This document shows positions 47,401 to 56,400 of a stretch of 64,000 bases of DNA, piece after piece. Source of the DNA: Antedon mediterranea (taxonomy: Eukaryota; Echinodermata; Crinoidea; Comatulida; Antedonidae); contig NC_092678.1 in assembly GCF_964355755.1 (NCBI RefSeq), forward strand, positions 3,606,922 to 3,670,921, read 5' to 3'. The first letter of the stretch is position 1, and each line of letters opens with the position of its first letter. The position numbers were made by a program, and so were the translations under genes. The notes beneath the pieces are model-generated. The model had not been told where the DNA came from, searched no databases, and was given only the letters and a program-made list of their open reading frames with translations.

Positions 47401-50400
47401 CTAGCGGGTAGTTGTCCTAGCGGGTAGTTGTCCTAGCGGGTAGTTGTACTAGCGGGTAATTGTCCTAGAGGGTAGTTGTACTAGTGGGTAGTTGTCCTAG
47501 AGGGTAGTTGTCCTAGAGGGTAGTTGTACTAGCGGGTAGTTGTACTAGCGGGTAATTGTCCTAGAGGGTAGTTGTACTAGTGGGTAGTTGTACTAGTGGG
47601 TAGTTGTACTAGAGGGTAGTTGTACTAGAGGGTAGTTGTCCTAGAGGGTAGTTGTCCTAGCGGGTAGTTGTCTTAGCGGGTAGTTGTACTAGCGGGTAGT
47701 TGTACTAGCGGGCAGTTGTCCTAGCGGGCAGTTGTCCTAGCGGGCAGTTGTCCTAGCGGGCAGTTGTCCTAGCGGGCAGTTGTCCTAGCGGGCAGTTGTC
47801 CTAGCGGGCAGTTGTCCTAGCGGGCAGTTGTCCTAGCGGGCAGTTGTCCTAGCGGGCAGTTGTCCTAGCGGGCAGTTGTCCTAGCGGGCAGTTGTCCTAG
47901 CGGGCAGTTGTCCTAGCGGGTAGTTGTACTAGAGGGTAGTTGTACTAGCGGGTAGTTGTCCTAGAGGGTAGTTGTACTAGCGGGTAGTTGTACTAGCGGG
48001 TAGTTGTACTAGCGGGTAGTTGTCCTAGAGGGTAGTTGTACTAGCGGGTAGTTGTACTAGCGGGTAGTTGTACTAGAGGGTAGTTGTCCTAAGGGGGTAG
48101 TTGTACTAGCGGGTAGTTGTACTAGAGGGTAATTGTACTAGAGGGTAGTTGTACTAGTGGGTAGTTGTCCTAGAGGGTAGTTGTACTAGCGGGTAGTTGT
48201 ACTAGAGGGTAGTTGTCCTAAGGGGGTAGTTGTACTAGCGGGTAGTTGTACTAGAGGGTAGTTGTACTAGCGGGTAGTTGTCCTAGAGGGTAGTTGTACT
48301 AGCGGGTAGTTGTACTAGAGGGTAGTTGTCCTAAGGGGGTAGTTGTACTAGCGGGTAGTTGTCCTAAGGGGGTAGTTGTCCTAGAGGGTAGTTGTACTAG
48401 TGGGTAGTTGTACTAGAGGGTAGTTGTACTAGTGGGTAGTTGTACTAGCGGGTAGTTGTACTAGCGGGTAGTTGTACTAGCGGGTGGTTGTCCTAGAGTG
48501 TAGTTGTACTAGCGGGTAGTTGTACTAGCGGGTAGTTGTCCTAGCGGGTAGTTGTCCTAGCGGGTAGTTGTAATGAGCGGTAGTTGTACTAAGCGGTAGT
48601 TGTACTAAGGAGTAGTTGTCTTAAGGGGTAGTTGTCCTACAGTAAGCAGTAGTTGTCCTAAGGAGGTAGTTGTCCTAAGAGGGTAGTTGTCCTAAGAGGT
48701 AGTTGTCCTAAGAGGTAGTTGTCCTAAGAGGGTAGTTGTCCTAAGAGGTAGTTGTCCTAAGAGGTAGTTGTCCTAAGGGGGTAGTAGTTGTCCTAAGGGG
48801 GTAGTAGTTGTCCTAGGGAATAGTTGTCCTAGAAGGGTCCAGGAAGTAATTGTCTGGGTAGTTCCAGGGGGTAGTTGTCCTAGACTCGTTTGAATTGAAA
48901 GCCTAAATAAAATAGATGGGAGCTTTGATGTATAGTCTGTCGTTATTATTTTGAACCTAAAAACTAACAAAAATGAGGAATGAATGTTTGCGTACAATAA
49001 ATTAACAAGACCTTTCTTGTGCCTTGATCGTTGCAAATTTTGTAAGTTTTAATGCTGATTTTATACTGTTTATTTTGGTTTTTTTTATTTTGTTAATTGT
49101 TTTTTACTATGTTTATCTACAGCTCAAGATTCTCAGTTTTCTCAATGTACGTGATCTGATGTCATTATCTTCTGTCTGCAAACACCTGCATAGTCTTTCT
49201 AATGACAGTGCCCTCTGGAGAAGATTAGCCATAAAAGACTTCAGTTTGAGAAAAAACAAGGACACAAATTGGAAAAGGGTAAATAGAATTATAAATTATA
49301 ATTGACCACTAAAACATTTACTTTAAAAAAAATTTCCATCAATATAATTATGTTTACCTTCCATATTTAGGTCTATATTCAAAATTATCATTACAAACTT
49401 GAAATGGAGAGGAGAAGACGAATGAAATTACATCAAGATTACCCAGTGCAAGTGGTACCTCCTAGTTTTGGTTTGGTACCGCAATATCCACAACCTTTTC
49501 CTAATGCTTTTCCAGGAATCAGGTAAACAAACATTTCCACTATAGTTTTTTTAGATATTATCAATTATAAACTGGGTCCATGTGTGCGTGTGCAAACTAC
49601 TGCAACAATACCAGCTACAGTCAAACTACAAGGCATAGGCTTATGGCCAATTAGCCGTTCACATCCAAATAGTCTAGAACAGTAACACTACTTAATTGTT
49701 ATAATAACGTACATAGTACTCCCACGTATCTCTAGCAGGAATAAAAAAACTATCTACTATTAGATAATAAGCGAGATTTCTCGCAAACAATTCTTAACAA
49801 CCAAAACTAAACATTCACGCCCCCGAAATGTTCGAAATCGGAAACAAATTAACATGATTCACAGTACAAGGATTTCGAAAAATAATAACCACAACAAAAG
49901 TGAATCTTGATTTAAATACAGTAGTAAATGTTCACAAGTCAAATCGATAGTTACGTTGTAATCAAAGCATTCTTATTTAGAAGAAAACCCATGGTTAAGT
50001 TCTCCCACAGTTGCAATCATACATAGCTTTATGTACAGGCCTTTTCTTTATCCACTACACCTACACACCGACATGGTCATACATTAGACTTGCTGATCAC
50101 TCATTCATCTGATCCTCCTGTTTTCTCAAACCTTAATGTCATTGATGGTATATCAGATCACTATGCAATCACATGTAACCTCAAGAAGCCGCCCGTAATC
50201 ACCAAATCCATCAAAACTCGTCATTGGAGTGCTATAAATTTTAAAACATGTAAGGATATCACACAGTCTGATCTCGGAATGTCGCTCTCAAATCTTGTTT
50301 TATTAAGTAAAATATGACTATATGCCACCACTTTGAGTGAACTTCTTGACAAACACACACCCCCAAAAAAGAGAACAGTAGAGGTCCGACCAAACACTAG

Positions 50401-53400
50401 TTGGTATAACAATGATGTCTAGGCTGAGAAATGAACGTAAGCTTGAAGAGAAATGGAGAATCTGGAAATAGATCTTCAAGCTTACAGTGCACAGAAATAT
50501 TCCATGGTAAGGAAGGCCAAAGCCAACTACAACATTGGCTTGTATGTAGAACATGCAGCAGATCAAAAAGGACTTTTTAAAATTGTTAACCAACTCCTTT
50601 ATCATTGTCAGGTATCACTTCTCCCAGATAGTCATTCTCACTTAGATCTTGCGAACAGTTTTTCACAGATTACTTGAAAACTGATGACATGTCTTTTGAT
50701 TAGCCTGTGACAGCTGTTCACCAGCATCTCAAGATGATGATGATGAAATCACCAACAAAATCATGCAGGTTAGATCCAGTTGAACTGAAAATTGCTCACG
50801 TCCTTTAATAAAAAAGCAAACTTAGATCATATCACGCTGAAAAATTACCACCCGGTGTTGAACCTTCTTTTCTTGGAAGACTCTGGAGCGTGTACTGACA
50901 TCACACATTACTTTATATCTTCAAGAGCATAATTTAAATGAGAATTATCAGTCAGCATATCGTGCATGTCATAGCAAGGAGAGTACCCTTTTAAAGAAGA
51001 TTACAGAATGATTTATTACAAGGAATGAATGATGGGAAAATAATGTATTGGTGTTGTTGGATTTGTCATAATGGTGTTGCTCTTAACTGGTTCCAGTCAT
51101 ATCTTACAGGAAGACGTCAGCTAATCTGTATCAATGATGCATTCTCAGATGAAGCTTGCCTGGAATAGGGATCAGTAATTGGGCCTGGCCAGTTTTCCAT
51201 TTATACGCTTCCTCTTGGTGACGACATTCGCAAACACAGTCTACATTTCCATTTCTATGCAGATGATTTACAGTATGTGTCAGTAAATCCAGGGATGTTT
51301 ATCAGACCGAGTTTATCATCGTCAGGTCTAAATGCAACATATCCAAAATCAACATCACACATATCGGAATCGGAAACTCTAATATTGCTCCCTCATCGGT
51401 GGTCCGGAATCTGGGAATCATGCTGAATGGAAGAACAAATAACAGCTGAATCTAAAGCAGCATGTATATCGATCAGGAACCTTGGTCGTATTCGCAGTAA
51501 TCTTAACAATTAAACAGCTGAATTGATTGAACACTCATTTGTCACTTCTAAAATTAACAAGCCTTGTTGTATGACATACCAAAATCTCAAATACAACGTT
51601 TGCAGCCCTTGCAAAATATGGCAGCTAGAATTGCGACTTACACAAAATCGAATGCTCACTGTTCTGATGGATTTGCATTGGTTGCTGTTCAACAACGTAT
51701 TAAGTATAAATGACAGCGCTCTAGCATACTTGTGGATCGTTATGAATCATCCCGAAGAGACCTACGATCATTGTTACGTAACCTTCTTTCAGTAGTGTGA
51801 CCAGTTTCAAACCAACCTGAACACTTTGCTATTTGCTGATGTACTCGCACGTTGTTAATGCACAAAGTGCTGGCCCTATATTGTTGTCTACATGTTGTCC
51901 ATGTGGAAAAAGAATATCATTACCATTAATTGGCATTGATCCAAATGGTTCAGGCCCAACCTGGGAACAATGGCCGTGAGTTTATAAGATATGTTTACTT
52001 CACTCAAAATAGTCTGCCATTCAAGAGCACTAAAACGGCAATGGTGGTAATCGCCTAGGGCGTCCAGACCTTTACGGCAACTCCTTATATTTTAATCCAA
52101 TTTCTCAACTTCTTCTGAGTGCCTACAAAATTGCAGCCATGGTCACTAAAAGCGGTTACTGGGTGGATCCTCCACGAGCAGACAAATCGTCTCCAAGCAT
52201 TAATGATAAAGAATTCACCAATTCCAATGAGATAACTCATGTGGTCATGCAGGTCACTATCAGAATTTTGCCTTCAGTATTGGTATTACGAGTGGAATTG
52301 ATAGAATTTGGTCCAAAGAAATCAAGAGCTACGCTAAAAAAGGGTGGTGTATGTGGATCACCTCTAAAACTGGGAAGTTCTCCTATGTCGGGTTCGACAG
52401 AACATACATTTGTCAGCAATATCTTTGAACAATTTAGGTCCTCCGAGTATGTAAATTCAATGTTTAAATATGCTTGCAACGGCCACTCGGTATCCCTGAT
52501 GACCAATCGTCTTATGAATATATTTGGCAAACAACTCTACCAGAAACGATCCTCTAAGAAGAAGAATTGACTCCTTTTGTTGTTCAGGGATATGAAGCTT
52601 CCTTCAACCACTCTCGTTGTTGTACTCTAAGCATCCAAATGATCGTTACCAGTGCACTGACAAACGTAGAAGAGTAACAATTCAGCATTTTGCAATTCAA
52701 AAAGGGGGTTTTTTGATCAATTTTCAAAATGAATTGACGACAGTATGCAATTCAGTGAAGCAGCCAAGTCCAGTTTGACACGGTGTTGATCAACAGGTCT
52801 TCAAATGTAGGCCTACATCTGACAAAGCTGTAACATAATTTGTTCTATGTAGAGACTCGTTGTGTACTTTTTTACGACCATTTGTTTTAATGCCGTGGTT
52901 AGGATTCCGGCACCGGAATTCAACTGCCCACCGATATTGCGCATGCGAAGTAATTATAGCTTGCACACACTACGCCAAGAGTCGGAGTAAATTAATAATT
53001 AAAATACGACTACGCCACGCGTTAAAATAATGATTATGATATTTGATATGAATCAGTATCTATCTAAGAATCATCAACAAATCAACTTGCATGTTATTAC
53101 AGCATGGAGGCTAATTTTATACCTCCATGATTACAGTATAATGCGTTATATGAAATCTTTTATTTTGTACTTAAAAAATCATAAAACTAGTCATTTTTAA
53201 TTCATAATTATATGAAGTTTATATATGAATGAAGCAACCACTTTTTTAATTACGAAATAAATAGGCCCACTGGTCACATCTAGCTGGTAAGCCTACTAGT
53301 ATTAGTTAGTAGGCATCTAGGCTAGTTCGCCGTGGGCGCAGCTATTAAATGATCCATCGCTGTTAGTCTGTACGTAGATAGCTGAGTCGCCGATTACCTC

Positions 53401-56400
53401 GCTCTGGGGCATGCGCAATAGTGTGTCGGATTCCCTAACGCTGGGCAGTTGAGTTCCGGTGCCGGAATCCTAACCACGGCGTTGTTTTAATGCTGTGTCA
53501 TAATCGAGTTCATTGGTTAGAACTTTGACAAAGAAAATATGGCCCTTCAATCCATTTCTGAAGGTCACTTGGGTATATTGGCTTGGTTAACTGATCCGCT
53601 TGATTGACGTTAGAAAGGATATAACATAAGGTGAGTGATCTAACCCAAACAGGACAACTCCAAGTACCAGTTTAGCATGTCGAGCCATTATAACAACCGC
53701 AGTCTATAGTCTTGGAATTGATCTTTTCTTTATCGGTGCATTTGCTAAACAAATGTCAATGTAACTCCTCGTAGGGTAACCCAAACACAGCCAGATAACA
53801 TAACCAAATGCAGCCTCACTAGCGTCACTGAAACAGTGTAACTGAGGGTACTCAATAGAATCCTCAGGTGTTAGCTGGCGTGAGAAAGAGAAACTTGATG
53901 ATATGGAGACGAGGGGTGTGATTAGGCGGACAGACAAACCAACAGAGTGGGTCAACAGCCTAGTGTTGGTTGAGGAACGAGATGGATCCTTGAGGTTGTG
54001 TTTGGATTCGCGTGATCATATGATACCAACCGCTAAGAACGTAGTGAGTCAGCTGTCAGGTAATACACTGTATTTGACCAGAAAGATGCGCAGATATATG
54101 TACATTCAATACTCCCTTCGGACGTACAGTTTTCTAAGAACGGCAATTGGTATCTACAGTGCTAGTGGGATGTTGCAGAAACAAAACCAGCAAATATTTT
54201 TTGTCATATACCTACTATAATGTACACATAATATTTGATGATATGATTATTGCTACAGGTAGTGAAGCAGAGCACAATGTAAACAATACAGATGGATACG
54301 GCTAAAGTGAACAATGCCAAATTCAGCGGAAGCAAGCTGAAGTATAAGTATAGGTCTGACTTACATTGTATAATGGGAATGTTAAACTATCTCTCACAAT
54401 TCATACCTTATTTGTCCAGAGTAAGTGCGCCTCTCCAGGAATTACTCAAGAAAGACGTCGCATGGTTCCGGGGTCCAGAACAAGCAGAATCCTTGAGACA
54501 GTTATAGGTATTGATTAGTAGCAAAACAGAAACCAACCATTATCCAATGTGATGCATCATCCCCAGGGTTTAGAAGTTTGCCTGTAGGTCGTTAACATTA
54601 GCCAAAGTTTATCACTCACAAATAGAAAAGGAGATGTTGGCGATTTGCTTTTCTGTACACAAACACCACCTATATATATAGTCGACCTGTTGAAGTTCAA
54701 ACTGATCACAAATCACTTGAAACAATCACACATAGACCACTACTTAAAGCTAGTCGTAGAATACAACAAATGTTGCTCAAATTAATAAAGTATGAACTTG
54801 ATGTTAAGTATGTTCCTGGAACGTATACGTACATAGCTGATGCTTTCAGTAGAGCATATCCTGATACGGTAGATTGTGATGCCTAACCCCTTGAACTTTT
54901 GAAGTACAATGCATAGTCTAGACGAAATATTGCCCATGAGTAAAGCTAAACAGGCAGATGTGGTACTCTAATCATGCAAAGCATAGATGGGGTGCACCGG
55001 AGCAAGTTAGGCAGTATTGGCATCTTTGTGATGAGATACATGAAATTGATGGTCTTGTGTTCTTAGGTTTTGGTACGCAGAGTAAGTGGACTACTGGAGA
55101 AACACCATCTTTCAATTTGATGTCATAAGAATCTTGATATTTACCTAAACCTGTGTATGGGGTAGTTGTACTATGGGGTAGTTTTCCAGGGGGTAGTTGT
55201 CCTAGACCCCATCTTTATAACTATAGGTTAGTTTTAGAATGATATACTTTAATGTTCTCATGTCCTAGTAACGTTCTAAATGTCTCGAGAGGTATGCAGT
55301 TAGCACATGCTCCTGTGTCAAGCTTCATCTTTAACACATCATAGAACCAAACGTTCTATTACTGTTATCTTTTAGAATGTCAATATAAAATTGTATGTAC
55401 AACTCTTCCATGTCCACGACCGCATCCTCGTCTGTGATGATGATGATTCATCGTAGCATGTTTTACCATACGCTGGACAATGACGAAGTAGATGTGAAGA
55501 ACCCCACCTGCTTCATTTAACTTTGGCTGCACCCGCAAATCTCTGATGATTCTGTTGATTTGGTTTTGCTCAATGCATAAACCTTCGGCTTACAGTCACT
55601 TGCAACACTGGCCATTTCAAGCTTGCGTCATTCAATGTATCACAGTATCAAGTGTAGCGTTTCCATCATCGCACAAAACTTTCATCTTCATATCTGGATT
55701 TGTTGCAGAAAGCTTGTCACGAACTGTGCTGTCTTGATCCACAAACTCATCCAGACCCTCCGGGTCCAATATGACCTTAGCCTACAAGAGCATTAAGCGT
55801 AAAGTTGTTGTAAATATCTAAGCCACACCCTTCCAATGTAGTAATTACAATTGTTACCTTTATTTCACTACTTTTACGTCACTGCCGGTCGCTTTCAGGA
55901 AAAATGTGAATCACTGTTTCCACCTTTTCCAAGCATCAGATACACTAGTACCATCAAAATCAAAGGGCTAAGGCAGCTTAAATATCAACGGGTAACAAAA
56001 TAACGGTATGTGACAGTGACCCCCGGATGTTGTGACATCATCATATGGCCACCGGAATTGAAAATGAAAAATTACACATTTTAAAATGCGCACATCGCGT
56101 AAATAGTTTGACAAGAGTTTTAACTAAATCATATGGCCACACAATTTTTAAGTAGGTGTTTGTTGTTTGTTACTAGTTAATTAAATGTAATACAGCGCAT
56201 CCCGCTTATTTGAATCAAGTATCTTTCATAATTTCTGTTTAAACTGATGATCTGTGGACCTCATATTTCTCTTCCTTGTTAATAGGGACTTTATAAAACA
56301 CGGCGGTTAGGGAAGGACGACAAATATCCTGTGTTCGCTATAGTGTAAAATCATATACAGTCAACATAGCCGTTTAATTAGTTAAGCACCCTTGCACAAA

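Noticed and set aside
47034-48890. CRISPR-like array
   Set aside because: Units are contiguous with no spacers and the genome is eukaryotic; it is a minisatellite.
52139-52570. 143-residue plus-strand ORF as a gene
   Set aside because: It is the opposite-strand shadow of a BEL/Pao integrase fragment.
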